A program made the position numbers and the translations under genes. Below are positions 29,444 through 36,833 of a DNA stretch of 64,000 nt, one piece after another. How positions within the stretch are numbered: position 1 is the stretch's first letter; every line of letters begins with the position of its first letter. The notes under the pieces were generated by a model, which saw nothing but the letters and a program-made list of their open reading frames with translations, was not told the DNA's origin and did no database searches. Source of the stretch: Rhodococcus sp. B7740 (GTDB lineage Bacteria > Actinomycetota > Actinomycetes > Mycobacteriales > Mycobacteriaceae); contig NZ_CP010797.1 in NCBI RefSeq assembly GCF_000954115.1, forward strand, positions 1,240,001 to 1,304,000. The letters are read 5' to 3'.

Positions 29444-30143
29444 ACTCGAAGGTCCCGACGCCCCCGCCGACATCGATCTCGGCGGGGGTGTCGCCTTTCT
29501 GCACACGCCCGCGATTCCGTCACGGGGCGGCCTGGCTCTCACCCACGGTGCGGGCGGCAACTGCGAGTCGCCGCTGTTGCAGCGCATCGCCGCAGTATGG
29601 ACGGCAGCCGGGTTCACGGTGCTGAGGTTCGACCTCCCCTTTCGGGTACGCAAACCCAAAGGACCGCCGCACCCGTCCCGCTCGGCCGAGGACCGGCTGG
29701 GTATCTCCGTGGCCGTCGAACGCCTCCGCGCCGAGACAGACGGATTCATCGCGTTCGGTGGGCATTCCTACGGTGGCAGGCAAGGGTCGATGATCGCGGC
29801 CGAACGACCGGGCCTCGTCGACGGGCTCGTGCTGACGTCCTACCCCTTGCACCCGCCGGGCAAGCCGGAGAAGGTTCGTACCCAACACCTTCCGGAACTG
29901 CGAACACCGGCTGTGGTGGTGCACGGCACGAAGGACCCGTTCGGCACCACTGCCGAGCTGAGCGCTGCGCTCGCGCTCGTCCCGGCACCCACACTGCTCG
30001 TCGACATCGAGGGCGCAGGCCACGACCTCGCTCCGGTCAGGTACGACGCGGCGACGAAAACCCTTGCCGGTGCCACCTCGTTGTTCGCTGCCCCGACGTC
30101 CGATTCGTCCGTTGACGTCCCGCTCTTCGACCCGTCACGCTGA
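29436..30143 (+). CDS. Alpha/beta-hydrolase fold protein, KANL3/Tex30-like
   Basis: 235 residues. The nucleophile elbow GHSYGG is at about 107-112, the acid is in HGTKDPFGT and the histidine in EGAGHDL, so the triad appears complete. The oxyanion region is LTHGAGGNCESP. The family is annotated as KANL3/Tex30 or dienelactone-hydrolase-like; the substrate is unknown. No signal peptide is seen, so it is cytosolic. The start ATG at 29436 lies within the end of the small acidic protein gene. Confidence 0.82.
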   Translation: MPELEGPDAPADIDLGGGVAFLHTPAIPSRGGLALTHGAGGNCESPLLQRIAAVWTAAGFTVLRFDLPFRVRKPKGPPHPSRSAEDRLGISVAVERLRAETDGFIAFGGHSYGGRQGSMIAAERPGLVDGLVLTSYPLHPPGKPEKVRTQHLPELRTPAVVVHGTKDPFGTTAELSAALALVPAPTLLVDIEGAGHDLAPVRYDAATKTLAGATSLFAAPTSDSSVDVPLFDPSR

Positions 30144-30159
30144 AGTGGTCTACTAAGGC

Positions 30160-30612
30160 ATGCCGACCTGGGGATGGTTCATCGTGGCGTTGGTCCTCGT
30201 CGACGCGGCGGTGCTCGCGGCGTGGCTGCTGGCCCGCAAGAAGCCCGGCTCGTCCTCGGACACCTCACGCCACATCATGTTCGTCGGTCTCGACGAGAGC
30301 GCCCGCGCGGACATTCATCAGCTTTTGGCCGCCAACAAGAAGCTCCAGGCGATCAAGGTCTTTCGCGAACGAACAGGTGCCGGCCTCCACGACGCGAAGA
30401 TCGCGATCGAAAGCGTCCAGCGCGGCGAGCCCCTTCCGTCCTCGGCCACCATCGTCGACGCCGCGCAATCCGGTCCGACACCCTGGAACGATCTGATCCC
30501 GCGACTGCAGTCCCTCAAATCGGAGGGCAAGACGATCTCGGCCATCAAACTGCTGCGCGACCGAACCGGTATGTCGTTGCGCGATGCCAAGAACGCAGTG
30601 GATCTGCTGTGA
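30160..30612 (+). CDS. Membrane-anchored protein with two ribosomal L7/L12-like repeats
   Basis: 150 residues. A membrane helix at about 4-25 is followed by a short linker and two copies of a domain resembling the C-terminal domain of ribosomal protein L7/L12. Repeat 1 is KKLQAIKVFRERTGAGLHDA (about 64-83); repeat 2 is GKTISAIKLLRDRTGMSLRD (about 126-145). The true L7/L12 domain has the same KxxVIKxVRxxTGLGLKEAK pattern. In the ribosome that helix recruits translation factors; the role of a membrane-bound tandem form is unknown. It is coupled to the following acetyltransferase by a 4-base overlap. Confidence 0.75.
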   Translation: MPTWGWFIVALVLVDAAVLAAWLLARKKPGSSSDTSRHIMFVGLDESARADIHQLLAANKKLQAIKVFRERTGAGLHDAKIAIESVQRGEPLPSSATIVDAAQSGPTPWNDLIPRLQSLKSEGKTISAIKLLRDRTGMSLRDAKNAVDLL

Positions 30613-31136
30613 CCGTGCGGGTAGCAACACTCGGCGATGCACATCGCGTCGCCGAGGTGGCCGCGTCGACCTTTCCGCTCGCCTGCCCGCCGGGAACCCG
30701 GCCCGACGACATCGAGCAATTCATCTCGAACGTGCTGTCGGCCGAGCACTTCGAGCACTACATCGCCGACCCGAACAGAGCCGTCCTGATCGACGAAACT
30801 GTGGACGCTCACGTGGTGGGCTACGCGATGCTCGTGTCGGGGACGCCCACGGACCCGGATATTCGCACCACCCTGTCGCACGAGCCGACTATCGAGATCA
30901 GCAAACTCTACGTGGAACCGACCCAGCACGGCAGCGGAGCCGCAGGCCGACTGATGTCGTCGTCTCTGAGCCACGCACGCGAATCCGGTTGTGCGGCAGC
31001 ATGGTTGGGTGTCAATCAACAGAACGTACGGGCACAGAAGTTCTACACCAAACACGGCTTCCAGATCGTGGGCACCAAGAAATTCGTCGTCGGCGTCCAG
31101 ACACACGACGACTACGTCATGGAGGTGAGGCTGTGA
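30609..31136 (+). CDS. GNAT-family N-acetyltransferase
   Basis: 175 residues. The acetyl-CoA site is EISKLYVEPTQHGSGAAGRL (pattern VxPxxxGxGxG/A), followed by the typical AAWLGVNQQNVRAQKFYTKH, where FYxKxGF closes the fold. The target amine is unknown. The start GTG at 30609 overlaps the stop of the L12-repeat gene as GTGA, so the two proteins are made together. Its stop is 7 bases from that of zapE on the other strand. Confidence 0.88.
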   Translation: MTVRVATLGDAHRVAEVAASTFPLACPPGTRPDDIEQFISNVLSAEHFEHYIADPNRAVLIDETVDAHVVGYAMLVSGTPTDPDIRTTLSHEPTIEISKLYVEPTQHGSGAAGRLMSSSLSHARESGCAAAWLGVNQQNVRAQKFYTKHGFQIVGTKKFVVGVQTHDDYVMEVRL

Positions 31137-31143
31137 CGACCGC

Positions 31144-32157
31144 TCAGCCGACTGCGGCGAACCGGGACAACGCGAGCAGCCGCGACGTGGCGCGCAGATA
31201 CTTCTTGCGGTAGCCGCCGGCCAACATCTCCTCGGTGAAGATCTCGTCGAGCTTGCCGCCCGACGCCGTCACCGGGATACCCGCGTCGTACAGGCGATCG
31301 GCGAGGACCACCAGGCGCAGGGCGATGGCCTGATCCGATGCCGGGTGCACGTTCTTCAGGAACACCGCAGGAATGCCGTCGAGCAACTTGCCGTAGCGCG
31401 AGGGGTGCAGCGTGCTCAGATGCGCCAGCAGCTCGTCGAAATCGTCCAGGGTTGCGCCCTCGACGGTATCGGCGCGGTCTATCAGCTCGGCCTCGGACGT
31501 GGGCTCGGGAGCCGGGGGCAGGTCGCGATGGCGGTAGTCGGGTCCGTCGACCCGGATGGACTCGAAGATCGAGCCGAGTTTCTTGATCTCCCGCATGAAG
31601 TCCTCGGCGGCGAAGCGACCCTCACCGAGCTGCCCGGGCAAGGTGTTCGAGGTCGCGACGATGGACACTCCGCGCTGCGAGAGCTCGGAGAGCAACCGAG
31701 AGACCAACATCGTGTCGCCGGGATCGTCGAGCTCGAACTCGTCGATACACAGCACGCTGTGGTTGGAGAGTTCTTCGAGGGCCTTGTTGAAGCCCAGAGC
31801 ACCGACCACGTGCGTCAGCTCGACGAACGTGCCGAACGCCTTGGGCTCGGGAACGCTGTGGTAGATCGAGGCGAGCAAGTGAGTCTTGCCGACACCGAAG
31901 CCGCCGTCGAGGTACAGGCCTGCACCGATGGCCGGGGTCTTCTTGCCGAACAGACCTCGCTTGCCCTTGCCGCGGATCTTCTGCACCTTGTTCGCGAACT
32001 CCTCGGCCTTCGCGACCGCAGCAGCCTGCGTCGGCTCCTTGGGGTCGGGAATGTACGAGGAGAAACTGACGTCGTCGAACATCGCCGGCGGGACCATCTG
32101 CGCGATCAACTGATCGGAGGGGACCACGGGATTTCGGTCGACAAGGCGTGCGGGCAT
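31144..32157 (-). CDS. zapE: Cell division ATPase ZapE (AFG1-like)
   Basis: 337 residues. Walker A GGFGVGKTHL is at about 85-94, Walker B LCIDEFELDDPGDTM, and the AFG1 block TSNTLPGQLGEGRFAAEDF. In E. coli ZapE associates with the Z-ring; in mitochondria AFG1 helps clear membrane proteins. It corresponds to Rv2670c. The start ATG at 32157 is chosen because the sequence from MPARLVDRNP matches the family; only 34 bases separate it from the divergent reductase gene, suggesting leaderless transcripts. Confidence 0.88.
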   Translation of the reverse strand: MPARLVDRNPVVPSDQLIAQMVPPAMFDDVSFSSYIPDPKEPTQAAAVAKAEEFANKVQKIRGKGKRGLFGKKTPAIGAGLYLDGGFGVGKTHLLASIYHSVPEPKAFGTFVELTHVVGALGFNKALEELSNHSVLCIDEFELDDPGDTMLVSRLLSELSQRGVSIVATSNTLPGQLGEGRFAAEDFMREIKKLGSIFESIRVDGPDYRHRDLPPAPEPTSEAELIDRADTVEGATLDDFDELLAHLSTLHPSRYGKLLDGIPAVFLKNVHPASDQAIALRLVVLADRLYDAGIPVTASGGKLDEIFTEEMLAGGYRKKYLRATSRLLALSRFAAVG

Positions 32158-32191
32158 TTGTCGAGCGTAACGACGTGGTCTGATCTCTCTC

Positions 32192-32980
32192 ATGCAGCTT
32201 CTCGATAATGGGACCTACTTCACATCGGAGCAGGCAGCCGACTCCGCGCCCGCCGTCGGCTCGATCCTCGACGACGATGCCATCCGTGCCCTGTACTCCT
32301 ACCCCACACAACTGGACCGACCGTGGATCCGCACGAACTTCGTCGCCAGCATCGACGGATCGGTCACCGCTGAAGGTAAGTCGGCGGGCCTGGGAACCCC
32401 CGCGGACGCCCGACTGTTCGGCATTCTGCGTGAACTCTGCGACGCCGTACTGGTCGGTGCCGGAACCGCTCGCGCCGAGAACTACGGCGGCGTCTCGCTG
32501 TCCGCCGAAGCGAAGGCACGGCGGGTTGCCGGTGGACTCGAACCGGTTCCGACGATCGTGGTGGTGACCGCCTCCGGTTCCATCGATGCGGATTCTCGAT
32601 TGGTCACCGACGCCGACGTGCAGCCGGTGGTGCTGACCTCCGCGGCGGCGGACAGCTCGACGGTGGCCGCGCTTCGTTCGGCGGGTGCGACGGTGATCGG
32701 GGTGTCCGGCGAATCGGTGTCGACCGGCGACATCGTTGCGACGCTGAGCGACCTCGGATTCCGCCGCATCCTGTGCGAGGGCGGACCGGGACTGTTCGGG
32801 CAACTCGTCTCCGACGGGGCGGCGGACGAGTTGTGTCTGACGACCTCGCCGATGTTGGTCGCAGGAGAGGCGGGCCGTATCGCCCACGCAGGCGTCGCGT
32901 CCGACACGCCCATGCACCGGGCACACGTTCTGGGCGATGCGGACGGAACGCTGCTCACGCGCTGGGTTCGTCGCCCATGA
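32192..32980 (+). CDS. RibD-like pyrimidine reductase-family protein (Rv2671-type)
   Basis: 262 residues of the RibD C-terminal/dihydrofolate-reductase-like fold. Blocks: RPWIRTNFVASIDGSVTAEG, ELCDAVLVGAGTARAENYG, then ILCEGGPGLFGQLV, which contribute to NADPH and substrate binding. No deaminase domain is present, so it is not a full RibD. The M. tuberculosis counterpart Rv2671 has been described as able to act as a dihydrofolate reductase; whether that holds here is inference. The start ATG is at 32192. Confidence 0.82.
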   Translation: MQLLDNGTYFTSEQAADSAPAVGSILDDDAIRALYSYPTQLDRPWIRTNFVASIDGSVTAEGKSAGLGTPADARLFGILRELCDAVLVGAGTARAENYGGVSLSAEAKARRVAGGLEPVPTIVVVTASGSIDADSRLVTDADVQPVVLTSAAADSSTVAALRSAGATVIGVSGESVSTGDIVATLSDLGFRRILCEGGPGLFGQLVSDGAADELCLTTSPMLVAGEAGRIAHAGVASDTPMHRAHVLGDADGTLLTRWVRRP

Positions 32981-33026
32981 GCTGCGCGCCGCCCGGCAAC
33001 GATCGAAAAGTCGATAGCCTCGCACG

Positions 33027-34589
33027 GTGACGCAGAAACGAACGTTCCTCGCCGCGGTCCTCGTCCTCGCCACGATGTGCGCGGCCTGCGGTGCCGGCCC
33101 GTCGCTCCGACCCGACGTCGCGGTGGAACAACGATCCCCCGGTCAACCGGCGGAAACCTCGGCGGACGCGCCACCGGAACCGGTCGCGCTTGCCGTTCCC
33201 GCTACCGATCTCGCCTGGACCGACTGCACCACAGCCACACTCGGCACCTTCGGGCTCACCTCCACCACCCCCGGGCTGACACTCGAATGCGCAGAGTACG
33301 AAGCCGACGTCGATGCCAGCGGGCAGATGTTCGGCACCTTCGCCGTCGGCGCGCTGCGAGCTCGGCTCGACCGAACACCCACCGATGCGGGACCGCTGGT
33401 GTTCACGTCCGGTTCGGATCGGTCCTCGATTGCCACGTTGGCGACGATGGCCGCCGGCCCGCTCGCGACGCTGCTCGAGGCCCATCCGATCGTCGCGGTG
33501 GATCGACGCGGCATCGGCCGATCCACCGCCGTCGACTGCATCGACCCGACGACCAAAACGGACGTCGACGCGCTGGGGCAGTTCACCAGATCCGATGCCG
33601 ACAGCGTCGACCGCGCTGTCGACGCCGGTCGTGACGCCACGATCGAGTGCACCGACACGTTGCAGCCGCAGGAGCTCGCCTTCGGAACCACTTACGCCGC
33701 CGACGATCTCGACCGTCTGCGTCAACTCTGGAGCGTGGAACAGATCGGCCTGATCGGCTCGGGCAACGGCGCGCTCACCGCGTTGGCCTACGCAGCGAAG
33801 TTTCCGGCCAACATCTCGCGCTTGATCCTGGACTCACCGGCCGGAGTGGGTGCCGACCAGATCACGTTGGCAGAGCAGCGGACACAGGGCAAGGAAGCAG
33901 CGTTCGGTGCGTTCGCGCAGCGATGCGTCGCGCTGAACTGCTCCCTCGGCCCCGACCCGACGGCCGCCGTCGCGCAGCTGCTCCGACGCGCCGCCGGTGG
34001 CGAATTCTCACCGCTGTCCACCCACGAAATTCTCGACGGCATCACCTTCGCCCTCGCCTCGACAGCAGGCGACGCGTCGTCTCGGGCCACCGGGCTCGCC
34101 GCCGCCCTGTCCTCGGCTGCCGGGTCCGACACCACCGCGTTGTCCGCCCTCGCCGAGCGAGGCCGCAACGCCTACGGCACCGACGGGCAATTCGTGTCTC
34201 GGTGCACGGACGGGCAGCAGTGGCCATCACCGCAGGGCGTTCGCGACCTGACATCGCAGTGGACCGACCGCTATCCGATCTACGGCACCGATGCTGCACT
34301 GACGGCGTTGCTGTGCTCGTCCTGGCCGACGGCTCCGTCCACTCCCCTGCCCACCTCTCTGGACGTTCCGGTATTGGTCCTGTCCAACGCAGGCGACCCG
34401 ATCGTCGGCAACGGCGGACTGTCCTCGGTCACCGGGTTGGTCGGTGCGACCGGTGCAGGCGTCGCCTCGGCTGCATGGCAGGGCAGCGGGCATCCGAGCC
34501 TGGGCGGATCGCAGTGTCTGCAGAGCGCAGCGGTGAACTATGCACGCGACACCGCGCTTCCGACCGACGGCACGGTCTGCCCCGCCTGA
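33027..34589 (+). CDS. Exported alpha/beta-hydrolase-fold protein lacking the usual Ser nucleophile
   Basis: 520 residues, counterpart of Rv2672. An N-terminal hydrophobic signal (about 6-20) ends in ATMCAAC, a possible but weak lipobox with Cys21. The fold matches tripeptidyl-aminopeptidase-type (TAP-like) secreted hydrolases, with the acid in SNAGDPIVG and the histidine in GSGHPSLGG. The nucleophile elbow, normally G-x-S-x-G, reads G244-S-G-N-G248, so Gly sits at the Ser position. Either Ser245 is used in a shifted elbow or the protein is not a standard serine hydrolase. The start is GTG at 33027. It precedes aftC on the same strand. Confidence 0.75.
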   Translation: MTQKRTFLAAVLVLATMCAACGAGPSLRPDVAVEQRSPGQPAETSADAPPEPVALAVPATDLAWTDCTTATLGTFGLTSTTPGLTLECAEYEADVDASGQMFGTFAVGALRARLDRTPTDAGPLVFTSGSDRSSIATLATMAAGPLATLLEAHPIVAVDRRGIGRSTAVDCIDPTTKTDVDALGQFTRSDADSVDRAVDAGRDATIECTDTLQPQELAFGTTYAADDLDRLRQLWSVEQIGLIGSGNGALTALAYAAKFPANISRLILDSPAGVGADQITLAEQRTQGKEAAFGAFAQRCVALNCSLGPDPTAAVAQLLRRAAGGEFSPLSTHEILDGITFALASTAGDASSRATGLAAALSSAAGSDTTALSALAERGRNAYGTDGQFVSRCTDGQQWPSPQGVRDLTSQWTDRYPIYGTDAALTALLCSSWPTAPSTPLPTSLDVPVLVLSNAGDPIVGNGGLSSVTGLVGATGAGVASAAWQGSGHPSLGGSQCLQSAAVNYARDTALPTDGTVCPA

Positions 34590-34651
34590 GTCGGTACCCG
34601 TCGCGGGGTGTCCTTCGCCGGGACGGTCACCGCCTCGGGTACCGTTCCCGG

Positions 34652-35890
34652 GTGTCACTTAGCTTTCTGGAGCCGCGTTCGGGGCGGACGACCGCCGAGG
34701 TAATCAAGTACGCCCTGTGGCCGATCGCCATCATGACCGTCATCCAGCGCGTGGTGATCAAGGCGGTCAACGGTGACATCACCAACGACTTCAACCCGGT
34801 GTACAGCGCTGCCCTGGCATTTCTCAACCGTCAGCCGGTGTACACCGCGAACTTCGACTCCGTCGATCCGCACTACCTGTACCAACCGAGCGCGACGATG
34901 CTGCTGTCCCCCATCGCCGTCATCGACCCCGAGCGGTCTCGTTGGCTGTTCATCCTCGCCAGCACGATCGCCATTCTCCTGGCGTTGTACATCCTGTTGC
35001 GCATCTTCGGGTTCCGGCTCGATTCGGTCGCGGCCCCCGCTCTCCTGCTGGCCGCCTTCGTCAGCGAAACCGTCACCAACACGTTGGTGTTCACCAACTT
35101 CAACGGCTTCGTTCTGCTCGGCGAGGTGGCCTTCCTCGGGTTCCTCCTTCAGCGCAAGGACCTGTCGGCGGGCGTCGCCATGGGTTTGACTCTGGCGATC
35201 AAGCCGATGCTCGCGCCGCTCCTCCTGCTCCCGCTGATGACGCGTCAATGGAAGGTGTTCATCACCTCGATCGCCATTCCGGTCGTGATGATGGCCATCG
35301 CCTGGCCGTTGTCGGTGGATCCGATGAATTTCATCGATCGCACGCTGCCGTACCTGCTGCAGACTCGCGACTACTTCAACAGCGCAGTCGTCGGCAACGG
35401 CCGCTACTACGGTGTCCCCGAACTCCTCACCCTCGGAATACGAGCGGTACTGGGAATCATGGTTCTGATCTCGCTGTGGCTGCTCTACCGATACTGCCGC
35501 GAGGACCGTCTGTTCTTCTTCGCCACCACATCGGGGTTGATCCTCACCGCGCACTGGCTGCTGGGCTCGCTCGGCCAGATGTACTACTCGATGATGCTGT
35601 TCCCGCTGCTGATGACCGTCGTGCTGAAGAATTCGGTGCTGCGGAACTGGCCCGCCTGGCTCGCGATCTACGGGTTCATGAACTACGACCGATGGCTCTC
35701 TGGGCGCTGGATCGAAACCGGCCGGGCCTTGGACTACCTGCGCACCACCTTCGGCTGGGCACTGCTGATCGTCGTCATCTTCGGGGTCCTCGTCGCCCGC
35801 TGGTTCGCCGCACGCAGCGAAGGGCGGTTGGAGGACGGAATAGAACCCAGCTACCTACTGCCGAGCGCGCCACCAGCGAAAACGGCATAG
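34652..35890 (+). CDS. aftC: Arabinofuranosyltransferase AftC (GT87, GT-C fold)
   Basis: 412-residue polytopic membrane protein of the DUF2029/GT87 family. After a short N-terminus comes a helix and GDITNDFNPVYSAALAFL, carrying the early acidic pair used by GT-C enzymes, then about nine more helices. AftC (Rv2673) introduces alpha-1,3 branches into the arabinan of arabinogalactan and lipoarabinomannan, using decaprenyl-phospho-arabinose outside the membrane. The start is GTG at 34652. Position between the Rv2672-like gene and msrB matches M. tuberculosis and supports the name. Confidence 0.88.
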   Translation: MSLSFLEPRSGRTTAEVIKYALWPIAIMTVIQRVVIKAVNGDITNDFNPVYSAALAFLNRQPVYTANFDSVDPHYLYQPSATMLLSPIAVIDPERSRWLFILASTIAILLALYILLRIFGFRLDSVAAPALLLAAFVSETVTNTLVFTNFNGFVLLGEVAFLGFLLQRKDLSAGVAMGLTLAIKPMLAPLLLLPLMTRQWKVFITSIAIPVVMMAIAWPLSVDPMNFIDRTLPYLLQTRDYFNSAVVGNGRYYGVPELLTLGIRAVLGIMVLISLWLLYRYCREDRLFFFATTSGLILTAHWLLGSLGQMYYSMMLFPLLMTVVLKNSVLRNWPAWLAIYGFMNYDRWLSGRWIETGRALDYLRTTFGWALLIVVIFGVLVARWFAARSEGRLEDGIEPSYLLPSAPPAKTA

Positions 35891-35917
35891 CCCGACAAAA
35901 CGTATTAGCGTGTGAGC

Positions 35918-36346
35918 ATGAGTTCAGCTACCGACAACAATTCCGCCCCGGCCGTCCAGCTCACCGATGCACAGTGGCGCGAGAAGCTGACCCCCGAGGA
36001 GTATGCGGTGCTGCGGCAGGCAGGCACCGAGCGCCCAGGAGTCGGGGAATACACCGACACCACCACCGAAGGCATCTACGAATGCCGCGCCTGCGGTGCC
36101 GAACTGTTCCGCAGCACCGAGAAGTTCGAGTCGCACTGCGGCTGGCCGTCGTTCTTCGACCCGGCCGACACCGACGCCGTCATCCTCAAGGAGGACACCT
36201 CGCTCGGAATGCGCCGCGTCGAGGTCATCTGCCGCACCTGCCACAGCCACCTCGGCCACGTCTTCGAAGGGGAGGGCTACCCCACGCCGACCGACCAGCG
36301 GTACTGCATCAACTCGATTTCGTTGACACTCAAGCCTGCATCCTGA
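35918..36346 (+). CDS. msrB: Peptide-methionine (R)-S-oxide reductase
   Basis: 142 residues. It reduces methionine-R-sulfoxide in proteins. Zinc is held by two CxxC pairs (CRAC, CRTC); ESHCGWPSFF and HSHLGHVF are family marks; the catalytic Cys is in RYCINSISL near the C-terminus. The start ATG at 35918 is used; GTG at 35912 would add two residues. It matches Rv2674c-type placement next to aftC. A second sulfoxide-type reductase gene, the molybdoenzyme, lies 0.5 kb further on the opposite strand. Confidence 0.95.
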   Translation: MSSATDNNSAPAVQLTDAQWREKLTPEEYAVLRQAGTERPGVGEYTDTTTEGIYECRACGAELFRSTEKFESHCGWPSFFDPADTDAVILKEDTSLGMRRVEVICRTCHSHLGHVFEGEGYPTPTDQRYCINSISLTLKPAS

Positions 36347-36374
36347 TCGGCGCTGCTTCGTCCATACTGTGAGC

Positions 36375-36833
36375 ATGCGCACTTTCACGTCACCAGAGCA
36401 GATCAAAGCGGCCGTCGGCGAAGACCTCGGCACCAGCGATTGGTTGCAGATCACCCAGGAACGGGTGAACACCTTCGCCGACGCCACCGGCGATCATCAG
36501 TGGATCCACGTCGACGTCGAGCGGGCGAAGAAGGAAAGCCCGTTCGGCGCACCTATCGCCCACGGATTTCTGAGCCTGTCCCTGGTGTCGATGCTCAACT
36601 GGCAGATCTACACCATCGAGAACACCAAGCTCGGAATCAACTACGGCTCCAACAAGGTTCGCTTCATCAACCCGGTGAAGGTCGGAGCCCACGTGCGTCT
36701 GCAGACCACCCTCGTCTCGGTCGAAGAGGTATCCGGCGGAGCACTGCAGATGGTGACGGCGGGAACGTTGCAGATCGAGGGCGAGGACAAGCCTGCACTC
36801 GTCGCCGAGATCATCTCTCGGGTCGTGTTCTGA
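36375..36833 (+). CDS. MaoC-like hydratase (R-specific enoyl-CoA hydratase type)
   Basis: 152 residues, single hotdog fold. The hydratase motif ATGDHQWIHVDVERAK carries the Asp and His used in catalysis; PIAHGFLSLSLVSML follows. Such proteins hydrate 2-enoyl thioesters; the substrate is not known. The start ATG is at 36375. The last 23 bases overlap the end of the molybdoenzyme gene on the other strand. Confidence 0.9.
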   Translation: MRTFTSPEQIKAAVGEDLGTSDWLQITQERVNTFADATGDHQWIHVDVERAKKESPFGAPIAHGFLSLSLVSMLNWQIYTIENTKLGINYGSNKVRFINPVKVGAHVRLQTTLVSVEEVSGGALQMVTAGTLQIEGEDKPALVAEIISRVVF

